Of a stretch of 61,087 nucleotides of DNA, positions 54,616 to 61,087 are shown piece after piece. The notes beneath the pieces were generated by a model that ran no database searches, was not told where the DNA came from, and saw nothing but the letters and a program-made list of their open reading frames with translations. Position 1 is the stretch's first letter; each line of letters begins with the position of its first letter. The stretch is from Thermodesulfatator autotrophicus (GTDB lineage: Bacteria; Desulfobacterota; Thermodesulfobacteria; Thermodesulfobacteriales; Thermodesulfatatoraceae). A program made the translations under genes and the position numbers. The DNA lies in assembly GCF_001642325.1 (NCBI RefSeq), contig NZ_LSFI01000007.1:1-61087 (forward strand), read 5' to 3'.

Positions 54616-55511
54616 TGGACACCTCTCTCCTTGACCTTTATCTTTCTGTTCTGGCCGTAGAAAAGGGTTATTCACCTAAAACCGTAGAGGCCTATGCCTC
54701 TGATTTAAATGATTTTTTTTCCTTTATTGAGGAAAAAGGTTTAAAAAATCTTTCTGAGGTTAAAGCGCCCCATATTCTCCTTTATCTTGCCAGGCAAAGA
54801 GAAAAAGGAATTTCCCCTGAAACCGTGGCCAGAAGACTTTCAGCACTCAGGGGTTTTTTCAAGTATCTGGTTTTAGAACATGACTTTCCTGAAAACCCGG
54901 TTACCCTGGTAGAAGGCCCCAGGCTTTCCAGAAAGCTTCCAGTGGTGCTTTCAGCAGGAGAGGTGGAAAGGCTACTTGAGGCGCCGGATATTTCCACTCC
55001 ACTTGGCCTTAGAGACAGGGCCATGCTGGAATTACTTTACGCTTCAGGCCTGCGGGTTTCAGAGCTTGTTACTTTAAAGCTTTTTGACTTGAATCTTGAA
55101 GTGGGTTTTGTAAGGGTAATGGGAAAAGGAGGCAAGGAACGCCTGGTGCCCACAGGGGAAGTGGCCAGAGAATTTATCCAGAAATACCTTAAAAAAGCGC
55201 GCCCCAAACTTCTTGGCAAGCGCTTTGATGAGGCTCATATCTTTTTAAACAAAAGGGGAAGGCCCCTTACGCGCCAGCGCTTCTGGCAGATAATAAAGAC
55301 TTACGCCTTAAAAGCTGGCCTTAACCCCAGAGACATTACTCCCCACAGCCTCAGGCACTCATTTGCCACGCATCTCCTGGAAAGGGGAGCAGACTTAAGG
55401 ACTGTTCAAATGTTACTTGGGCACGCCAGCCTTTCTACCACCCAGATTTACACCCATGTGCAGGCAGAAACCCTACGTAAAGTCCATGAAAAATATCATC
55501 CCCGCGGCTAG
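54615..55511 (+). CDS. XerC/XerD-type tyrosine recombinase
   Basis: The 298-aa site-specific recombinase resolves chromosome dimers at dif. A SAM-like N-terminal domain (LSVLAVEKGYSPKTVEAYAS) is followed by the catalytic domain. The first arginine is in YASGLRVSELV, with HSLRHSFATHLLERG (H-xx-R), LGHASLSTTQIYTHV and the nucleophilic tyrosine in that last motif. It sits among housekeeping genes and has no sign of being an integron or phage integrase. Start GTG 54612 is an alternative. Confidence 0.93.
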   Translation: MDTSLLDLYLSVLAVEKGYSPKTVEAYASDLNDFFSFIEEKGLKNLSEVKAPHILLYLARQREKGISPETVARRLSALRGFFKYLVLEHDFPENPVTLVEGPRLSRKLPVVLSAGEVERLLEAPDISTPLGLRDRAMLELLYASGLRVSELVTLKLFDLNLEVGFVRVMGKGGKERLVPTGEVAREFIQKYLKKARPKLLGKRFDEAHIFLNKRGRPLTRQRFWQIIKTYALKAGLNPRDITPHSLRHSFATHLLERGADLRTVQMLLGHASLSTTQIYTHVQAETLRKVHEKYHPRG

Positions 55512-57042
55512 TTTAGGGCTGCCTATTAGTATTGAGAAAAAGGCCTCAATGGATGAGGCGCTGGAACTTTTTTCCCTTTCAGGGGAAGAAATTCTCATAG
55601 TTATGGCCGATGGTGAATATATAGGGGCTCTTAGCCGAAGGAGCTTATTTAATGCCAAAAGATACGGTCTTAAGGTTAATCTTTCTGAGATAGCGGAAGA
55701 AATCCCTTCTGGAGAAACTTTCCCCGGGCTAGAAGTTTTAAGAAATCCTCTGGGGGCATTTTTAGTTCTAAAAGAAACCCCTAAAAGCCTTATAACCTTA
55801 AAAGAAGGCCCTTTACTCCAGGAAGGCCTTTTTAAGAAAGAGACTGTTAAGCTTAAAGGAGAGCTTAAGACTTTTGCCCAGATTCTTTGTGAAATAAGTA
55901 GCGAACTTGGAGTTTCAGCCTATTTTGTGGGCGGAGTGGTAAGAGACCTTATTCTCAACCGGCCCTGTTTTGACATTGATGTGGTGATTACCAGGAAGGT
56001 TCAAAAATTTGCCGAGAAGTTTGCCAGGGCTTTACAGGGTGAAATCATCAAAAAATCACTTTTTGGCACCTTCAAAATAAAAGCCGGTGCTTATATTTTT
56101 GACATTGCCCAGATGCGCTGGGAGTACTATGAAGCGCCAGCCAGGTTACCTAGAATAGCCCCTGGCCCCCTGCGGCTTGACCTCTTCCGGCGGGATTTTA
56201 CGGTAAACGCCCTGGCCCTTTGCCCTGTAACAGGCCAGATCGTTGATTTCTACGGCGGGGTGGCCGATATTTTTTCCCAAAAACTTCGCGTTTTACACGT
56301 ACTAAGCTTTATTGATGACCCCACCAGGATTTTCAGGGCGGCTCGCTACGCTACCCGCTTTAATCTTGAGCTTACCAAAACTACCCTGAGGGCCATTGAT
56401 CTGGCCCTTAAGTTTGAGACACTCAATCTTTTAACTCCAGCGCGGCTTCGTAATGAGTTTTTAAGGATTTTTGAAGAAAAAGAGCCGCTAAAGGCAATTT
56501 TATTTCTTAAAAAACATAGGATTTTGAAGAAGCTTTTTTCCTTAGACCCTGATGAAACTTTATTTAAAAAGGCCTTTCATTTGGCAGAAGTAGCAGGTCT
56601 TGGAGAACGTGCTGAGATTGAACTCGTAGCCTTACTTTTAGCGGGTAGTCCGGAAGAGTTTGCCAAACTTGAGCTTTCAACCAAAAAATTTGAAAGCTAC
56701 CAGAGGCAAAGAAAATCTTTGGAAGAAAAGGCCTCCTGGCTTTTAGATCCCGCTATACCAGTAAGTGAAAAAGTCTTTTTTTTAGAAAAGTTTCCCAAAG
56801 AACTGTTATGCGCTTCGGTTTCTTTTTTAGATGAGGATTTTCTTTTAAGATGTTTTAAACATTACTTCAAAGTTTCGCCAGGCCTTTCTGGCAAAGACTT
56901 GAAAAGGCTTGGCTTAAACAGTGGGCCTATTTTAGGAAAAATTTTGAAAAAAATAAGGGCAGCTAAGCTTGATGGCCAGATAAAAGACGGAGAAGAAATT
57001 ACCTTTTTGGAAAAGGAGCTAAAAAATGGATTTCCTTCCTGA
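55486..57042 (+). CDS. CBS-domain-fused tRNA nucleotidyltransferase (CCA-adding type)
   Basis: The 518-aa protein has an N-terminal CBS-like domain (residues about 10-70, ISIEKKASMDEALELFSLSG). The class II nucleotidyltransferase head has AYFVGGVVRDLILNRPCFDI and DIDVVI (catalytic aspartates). The RRDFTVNALAL and DDPTRIFRAARYATRF motifs are the family's signature. A C-terminal helical domain completes it. It adds or repairs the CCA end of tRNA, or may add only part of it as in species with split A- and CC-adding enzymes. It overlaps the recombinase by 26 bp. No strong Shine-Dalgarno is visible. Confidence 0.88.
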   Translation: MKNIIPAASLGLPISIEKKASMDEALELFSLSGEEILIVMADGEYIGALSRRSLFNAKRYGLKVNLSEIAEEIPSGETFPGLEVLRNPLGAFLVLKETPKSLITLKEGPLLQEGLFKKETVKLKGELKTFAQILCEISSELGVSAYFVGGVVRDLILNRPCFDIDVVITRKVQKFAEKFARALQGEIIKKSLFGTFKIKAGAYIFDIAQMRWEYYEAPARLPRIAPGPLRLDLFRRDFTVNALALCPVTGQIVDFYGGVADIFSQKLRVLHVLSFIDDPTRIFRAARYATRFNLELTKTTLRAIDLALKFETLNLLTPARLRNEFLRIFEEKEPLKAILFLKKHRILKKLFSLDPDETLFKKAFHLAEVAGLGERAEIELVALLLAGSPEEFAKLELSTKKFESYQRQRKSLEEKASWLLDPAIPVSEKVFFLEKFPKELLCASVSFLDEDFLLRCFKHYFKVSPGLSGKDLKRLGLNSGPILGKILKKIRAAKLDGQIKDGEEITFLEKELKNGFPS

Positions 57043-57682
57043 TTTACGAATATTGATAATAATGGCTATGCCCCTTTTAGCGGCGGTAACAGTGCACGAA
57101 TATGCCCACGGCTGGGTGGCTTATAAACTGGGAGACCCTACGGCCAAAATGGCCGGGCGTCTGACTCTAAATCCTATAAGACACCTTGATTTTTTCGGTA
57201 CCTTGGCCTTTATCATCACCCAGGCCATTGGCTGGGCAAGGCCTGTGCCTGTTGATCCGAGGAATTTGCGTGACCCCAGGCGGGATATGATGCTGGTGGC
57301 TCTCGCTGGCCCCTCGGCTAATTTTTTACTGGCAATAGCTTTTGCCATAATGCTGCGCTTTTTTGACTTGATAATCTGGCCTCTTTCATGGTTGGGGAAA
57401 GATATAGCTGTTTTTTTTGGTAAACCCATCTTTCTTATGCTGGCTATTGGTATTCAGCTAAATATTGGCCTTGGGGTCTTTAATCTGCTGCCTGTACCCC
57501 CTCTTGATGGCAGTAAAATCCTTATGGGCCTTTTACCCAGGGAACTTGCCTATAAATACAGCCGTCTTGAGCCTTACGGTTTTATAGTCCTTCTTTTGCT
57601 TATTTTTACCGGGGTGATTCAAAAGATTTTGTTGCCGGTTGTCTGGACCTTGAGCCACCTCTTACGCGGCGGGATTATTTAA
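57026..57682 (+). CDS. Site-2-protease-like M50 membrane peptidase
   Basis: This 218-aa integral membrane zinc protease has HEYAH in TVHEYAHGWVAYKLGDP (metal ligands) and a later NLLPVPPLDGSKIL (third ligand D). About five hydrophobic segments and PGAxN-like LAGPSANFLLAIAF are present. It is the small single-domain class without PDZ. The substrate is unknown. It starts 17 bp inside the previous gene. Confidence 0.93.
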   Translation: MDFLPDLRILIIMAMPLLAAVTVHEYAHGWVAYKLGDPTAKMAGRLTLNPIRHLDFFGTLAFIITQAIGWARPVPVDPRNLRDPRRDMMLVALAGPSANFLLAIAFAIMLRFFDLIIWPLSWLGKDIAVFFGKPIFLMLAIGIQLNIGLGVFNLLPVPPLDGSKILMGLLPRELAYKYSRLEPYGFIVLLLLIFTGVIQKILLPVVWTLSHLLRGGII

Positions 57683-58087
57683 ATGATGAACGGAATATTA
57701 CTAAAAGCAACGGGGATATGGATTATTATTTTTATTATCGCCATTATAAAACGGCATAATTCGAGAAAAAATCCTGGTTTCCCTGATGGGATTAAATCTG
57801 GCATTACCTCTAAGCGGATTATCATTGGCCATCTTTGTGTTTTTAGTTTCGTTGATTTTTATTCCATTTATTGGCGTGTTGGAACCGGGAACATATATTT
57901 TAATCGGATTATTTTGGGTGGTTCTAACGCTCTTGTTTGAATTTATTTTTGCGCACTACGTTGTAGGTAAACCCTGGAAGAAATTATGCAGGTGTTTAAT
58001 CTCAAAAAGGGAGATTTGTTTATATTAGTTTTAGCTGTTATAGCAGTTTCTCCATGGTTAGCGGCAAAAATAATGAAAAACATTTAA
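57683..58087 (+). pseudogene. Small four-helix membrane protein with two frameshifts
   Basis: Joining three frames gives an intact protein of about 134 aa. It reads MNGILLKATGIWIIIFIIAI, then (after one extra A in AAAA at 57748-57751) NGIIREKILVSLMGLNLALP through the pore-like helices GLSLAIFVFLVSLIFIPFIG. A missing A at 57981-57983 separates this from MQVFNLKKGDLFILVLAVIA to TAA 58087. The whole resembles a widespread conserved four-helix membrane family of unknown function. The two one-base changes are in A runs and compensate each other in frame, so sequencing error or recent decay are both possible. Confidence 0.65.
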
Positions 58088-58337
58088 AAAACGGTCATTA
58101 TATTCTGCTCTCACTTCATTTTTCATTGCAAATTAAACAGACTAGAGCAGCACTACCGTAGGTTGCCCCCTTCTTATAAAGTGATTGTCTGGCAATTCAA
58201 ATCTTAATTGCAGGCCTTTTATGACCTCTTCTTTCAAATATTACCATCTAAGGGAAGAAAACTTATCACACGTAATAAGTTTATTTTTATTAATGAGAGC
58301 GTAAAACAGATGGCAATTTTTGGATTATTTTTGGATT
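58088..58337. other. Gap without a gene before the third repeat copy
   Basis: No convincing gene is visible. Short plus-strand frames lack start sites and domains. The sequence is AT-rich. Confidence 0.5.
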
Positions 58338-58600
58338 GTCATTGCGAGCCCTCACCCGTCATTGCGAGGGGCAAAGCCCCGAAGCAATCTCAGGTCCCTT
58401 CGCTACCGCTCGGGACAAGGATTACTTCGTCGCACTTCGTGCTCCTCGTAAGCTTTTTGTCCTTTTCTTAAAACCATACAATGACCCATTGGGTCACTTC
58501 GTCGGCCCTTCGGGCCTCCTCGTAATACAATGACCTGGTAGGGGCACTTTGCCACGGCGACTACGTGGCCTTGCGAGATGCTCTGTAATGTAAAAAATAC
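58338..58600. repeat. Dispersed repeat family (copy 3)
   Basis: This stretch holds CATTGCGAGCCC, CGTCATTGCGAGGGGCAAAG with CCCCGAAGCAATCTCAGG, TTACTTCGTCGCACTTCGTG with CTCCTCG, TCACTTCGTCGGCCCTTCGG and CACGGCGACTACGTGGCC. They are the same building blocks as in copies 1 and 2, with many small palindromes. No TGAGACC terminal repeats are obvious here. Confidence 0.75.
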
Positions 58601-58668
58601 TTCCATTAATAGCAAACAGGTCTGGTTTTTTTGTATTTTATGCTCATATTTATAGCGAGACCTATTAA

Positions 58669-58712
58669 GGGACAGGCAAGTTTGAATCAAGTTTGAATAA
58701 TCAAGTTTGAAT
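58669..58712 (+). repeat. GGGACAGGCAA motif followed by three 11-bp iterons
   Basis: GGGACAGGCAA (58669-58679) overlaps the first of three direct repeats of CAAGTTTGAAT (58677-58687, 58688-58698, 58702-58712). The last ends 26 bp before the ATG of the next gene. The set could be an operator for that gene's own product, or a product of local duplication. Confidence 0.6.
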
Positions 58713-58738
58713 AGAAAATAAATATCAGGAGGTGAAAT

Positions 58739-59359
58739 ATGCCCGTAGTAATAGGACCTCAGGAAATTAAAGAGTTTGACGTGGATGCCATGGCCATTCG
58801 GGTTTTTTTAAAGGCCCTTGAGATTATCGGCGGTCCACGGAAATTAATTGAATACCGCAATCTTACTTGGATTACCAGTTTGATGGAAGCTTCATACGCC
58901 ATAGTACTGGCAGAAGAGGCTTTCAAAACCGAAGACGACATTGCTGAATTTTTGGGCCTTACCCGCCAGACGGTACGCAATATTTTGCGGGCTGAGCCAG
59001 AGCTTGTCTTAAAGAAGCTTGAAGGCGAGTTACAGGAAAAAACCCCGCGGGCTCATACCGCTGGTGGTCTGGCCAAGCTTGCTTATAAAGAGATAAAAGA
59101 AGGCCGGGATGCCTTGGTCTTTTTCTCTGCCGTACTTCAGGAAAGTGCCAGAGTGCTCGGGGTAGGCTGGCCAGCCGAAATTTTAGTGCGCATTAAAGGC
59201 CTTTCCTGGCCTGCTGATCCTGAAGAAGTAGCCAGCCGTTTAGCCGGCCTGGTTGTTGAGGGCAAGGCCCTTGATGCCCTTGTCCGCGAACATGAAGGCC
59301 CTATAGAGCATCCGCGGGTGCTTTTGCATTATCTTGCACAAAAGTTAAAAGAGGCCTAA
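58739..59359 (+). CDS. Putative regulatory protein with HTH-like near-KaiC-type domain
   Basis: The 206-aa protein has a central segment (residues about 40-100) with LTWITSLMEASYAIVLAEEA and a helix-turn-helix-like DDIAEFLGLTRQTVRNILRA. This resembles a domain found beside KaiC-like genes (possibly TIGR03879), though I am not sure. The rest is helical and unrecognised. AGGAGGTG precedes the ATG. Three 11-bp direct repeats upstream might be its binding sites. No KaiC gene is in the window. Confidence 0.6.
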   Translation: MPVVIGPQEIKEFDVDAMAIRVFLKALEIIGGPRKLIEYRNLTWITSLMEASYAIVLAEEAFKTEDDIAEFLGLTRQTVRNILRAEPELVLKKLEGELQEKTPRAHTAGGLAKLAYKEIKEGRDALVFFSAVLQESARVLGVGWPAEILVRIKGLSWPADPEEVASRLAGLVVEGKALDALVREHEGPIEHPRVLLHYLAQKLKEA

Positions 59360-60090
59360 TCCCTGGCTTTATCTACAGAAAAATAAGCCAGAAAGAGGCC
59401 CAAAATAGCAAGGACCAGAAGAATAAAAAAGGAAGACCAGATAAGGCCCTCTCCATAGGCTGCTGCCCTTATCAGGTGTGAGGCGTGAGTTAGGGGGAGG
59501 GCTTTAAGAACTATTTGTATTAACCCTGGCATATTTTCTACCGGGAAAAAAGTGCCTCCTAGAAAGACCATGGGAGTAATAATAAAGTTGCTGATAAGGG
59601 CCTGGTCAGAATGGGCTTTAATCATCATAGCAGAAGTAACCCCAAGGCTTGCAAAGATAAAAGCATTTAAAAACATACCCAGCCAGAAAAAGGGGCCAAA
59701 GTTAAGGGAAACCCCAGCTAGCAGAGTAACAAACACAATGATTAAAACCGAAAGAAAGGCCCTGGTAACACCGGCCAGAATTTCACCAAGCACATAGGCC
59801 AGGTTTGAGATTGGGGCGGCCTGAAACTCTTCAAAAACTTTTAGATAGAAGCGGGCAACATTTATTTCTACGTTTATGCCAAACCCCTGAGTCATAGAGG
59901 AAGCAGCCACAAGCCCGGGGATTAGAAACTCAAGATATGGCCTTCCTGCTACCTCCAGGTGTTTTCCTAGGCCAAAACCAAAAGCTACTAGATAAAGGAT
60001 GGGGGAGACAGAAAAGGAAAGGAGCATACGTGGCAGGCGATGCCAGATAATTAGTAGTTCCCTCAGGTAAACAGCTAAAAAGCCCTTCAT
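59356..60090 (-). CDS. ABC-2 type transporter permease
   Basis: The 244-aa inner-membrane protein has six membrane segments with an ABC-2 fold (YLVAFGFGLGKHLEVAGRPY, FLIPGLVAASSMTQGFGI, GGTFFPVENMPGLIQ). This is typical of exporters of the NodJ/DrrB class for lipid-linked sugars or drugs. It starts inside the stop of the ATPase gene and converges by 4 bp on the regulator gene. Confidence 0.92.
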   Translation of the reverse strand: MKGFLAVYLRELLIIWHRLPRMLLSFSVSPILYLVAFGFGLGKHLEVAGRPYLEFLIPGLVAASSMTQGFGINVEINVARFYLKVFEEFQAAPISNLAYVLGEILAGVTRAFLSVLIIVFVTLLAGVSLNFGPFFWLGMFLNAFIFASLGVTSAMMIKAHSDQALISNFIITPMVFLGGTFFPVENMPGLIQIVLKALPLTHASHLIRAAAYGEGLIWSSFFILLVLAILGLFLAYFSVDKARD

Positions 60091-60935
60091 ACTTTTCTTC
60101 CGGTAAAATGTACAAAGGCGTCTTCAAGGTTTACACGCCTTAAAATAACAGACTCCACCTTTTGGGAAAGCTTTAAGGTGAACTCCTCAGCATCCTCCCG
60201 ACTGGGGAAAAACCTTGTTTCAAGTTCGGTGCCGCGTACAAGATCAACGGCATATTCTCCAAGTTGTTTGATAAGGGCCTGAGGGGTGTCCAGAGCCACC
60301 AGACGCCCGGCATCTATAAATGCCACTCGGTCAGCCAAAAACTCAGCTTCTTCTATATAATGAGTGGTTAAAAGAATGGTGGTGCCTTTTTGCTGGATAC
60401 TCTTTATAAGCCCCCAGAGCTTTCGCCTTATGTGAGGGTCTAGGCCCACGGTTGGTTCATCCAGGAAAAGAATACGTGGCTCGTGGAGAAGGGCCCTTAT
60501 GATGAGAAGTCTCCTTCTCATACCTCCAGAAAGGGTTTTTACCTTGACATTGGCTCTTTCCCAGAGCTCAGCAAAACGCAGGAGTTTCTCTGAACGCTTA
60601 CGAATTTGCTCATGACTTAATCCAAAAAGAAGCCCGTGGATCAGCAGGTTTTCTTTGAGGGTTAGCTCTAGGTCAAGATTGATGGCCTGAGGGACAAGAC
60701 CTACCATCTTTTTGGCTTGAAGAGGCCTTTTAAAAACATCTATCTCATAAAAAAAGGCCTTTCCTTCAGTTGGCCTAGTTAAGCCGCAAAGGATTCGAAT
60801 TGTAGTGGTTTTTCCTGCCCCATTGGGGCCAAGAAGGGCAAAAAGTTCCCCTGGCTTAACCGAAAAAGAAATTCCTTTAAGAGCGGTAATTGCCCCGTAA
60901 CGTTTTATTAGATTTTCAACTTTTATGGCTAACAT
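60087..60935 (-). CDS. ABC transporter ATP-binding protein
   Basis: The 282-aa ATPase drives the ABC-2 permease. Walker A is GPNGAGKTTT, the Q-loop lies in GLVPQAINLD, the signature is LSGGMRRRLL and Walker B is ILFLDEPTVGLDP. The H-loop is in LLTTHYIEEAE. A C-terminal extension (about 225-282) is as in DrrA/CcmA-type exporters. I chose the ATG at 60935 (MLAIKVENLIKRYG); an ATG nine codons upstream is possible. Confidence 0.93.
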   Translation of the reverse strand: MLAIKVENLIKRYGAITALKGISFSVKPGELFALLGPNGAGKTTTIRILCGLTRPTEGKAFFYEIDVFKRPLQAKKMVGLVPQAINLDLELTLKENLLIHGLLFGLSHEQIRKRSEKLLRFAELWERANVKVKTLSGGMRRRLLIIRALLHEPRILFLDEPTVGLDPHIRRKLWGLIKSIQQKGTTILLTTHYIEEAEFLADRVAFIDAGRLVALDTPQALIKQLGEYAVDLVRGTELETRFFPSREDAEEFTLKLSQKVESVILRRVNLEDAFVHFTGRKV

Positions 60936-61004
60936 ATTCCCGCAACTTTGTGAATAAAACAAAACTTTAATACACCTAGGAGTTTTTTAAATAAATCAAA
61001 AAGA

Positions 61005-61032
61005 GGGACAGGCAAACTTATTGAGTATTGAG
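61005..61032 (+). repeat. GGGACAGGCAAA motif with tandem TATTGAG
   Basis: GGGACAGGCAAAC (61005-61017) is followed by TATTGAG twice (61019-61032). It is the same arrangement as upstream of trpF (37649-37677) and of the putative regulator (58669-58712). Confidence 0.6.
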
Positions 61033-61087
61033 CAAATTTTTTAGTTCAGCTCAAGTTTAGCCGATAAAGATAAATAAAGATAAAAGG

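Noticed and set aside
54615-55511. Phage or genomic-island integrase
   Set aside because: The protein has standard XerC/D length and motifs and is packed among housekeeping genes, with no attachment-site repeats seen.
58338-58600. CRISPR array from the regularly spaced GCAATGACG/GAAGCAATCT words
   Set aside because: Units are palindromic, vary in length and sequence and have no regular unique spacers. No cas genes are nearby.

Overview
The window looks like a chromosomal segment of a thermophilic, anaerobic, sulfate-reducing-type bacterium, most likely in or near Thermodesulfobacteriota (Thermodesulfatator/Thermodesulfobacterium-like). This is inferred from protein style, moderate GC with AT-rich gaps, a rubredoxin, FdhD and SelB, and the order rpsA-sppA-HU/IHF, which is familiar from Desulfobacterota relatives. 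No database search was possible. All family names below rest on motifs read by eye.

Region 1 (1-11.5 kb) is an accessory defence island, read entirely on the minus strand. It holds a DrmD-like SNF2 helicase, a broken DUF2283 gene, a 56-aa CxxC protein, a large Eco57I/DrmMI-like adenine methyltransferase split by a one-base frameshift, an AlbA_2 (Schlafen-type) protein and a small protein with a HEPN-like RX6H motif. Upstream is a scrap heap: a restriction-endonuclease N-terminal fragment with stops, cut off by a decayed transposase. Part of the methyltransferase is visibly AT-richer than the rest, as expected for an exchanged target-recognition segment. A tRNA-Leu(UAG) lies at the edge of the island.

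Region 2 (11.6-30.4 kb) is core chromosome. It contains hsp20, two OppB/OppC-type permeases coupled to tsaB, a Crp/Fnr regulator, a tripartite RND efflux operon (TolC, lipoprotein adaptor, RND pump), a zinc-finger-less DnaJ with a DUF434 protein, and a minus-strand block rpsA - sppA - HU::Ppx/GppA fusion - guaB - pilC/gspF. A 258-bp MITE-like element with terminal inverted repeats sits between rpsA and sppA. A perfect 19-bp hairpin buries the ribosome binding site of pilC.

Region 3 (30.5-37 kb) is a compact chemotaxis-type operon, cheY-cheB-cheR-cheA-dnaJ-like-cheW. CheA carries two CheW-like domains and a receiver domain, and a zinc-finger DnaJ is embedded in the operon. No receptor or flagellar gene is present.

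Region 4 (37-61 kb) is mostly housekeeping: HNH protein, trpF, RicT/PSP1, metG, a minus-strand operon (Trx-like protein, trmO, rlmH, glycosyltransferase, PilZ), scpA, a methyltransferase, archaemetzincin, selB, fdhD, rubredoxin, dnaE, an HSDR_N-like protein, a PflX-like radical SAM protein, a PP1-type phosphatase, a Xer recombinase, a CBS-fused CCA-adding enzyme, a site-2-protease-like M50 peptidase, a twice-frameshifted membrane protein, a putative regulator and an ABC exporter.

The most notable hidden item is the thioredoxin-like gene at 43325-43648. It is interrupted by an in-frame TGA at a position where I expect a conserved cysteine. Reading through gives a 107-aa protein that ends in a 4-bp ATGA overlap with trmO, and a SECIS-like stem-loop follows the TGA at a suitable distance. 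Since selB is about 2 kb away, this is probably an unannotated selenoprotein. Other highlights are the HU-Ppx fusion, the pilC translation-control hairpin, a C-rich-loop sRNA candidate at 21.5 kb, a PerR-like 7-1-7 palindrome between rubredoxin and dnaE, and a GGGACAGGCAA motif that is followed each time, in the gaps, by a short tandem duplication.
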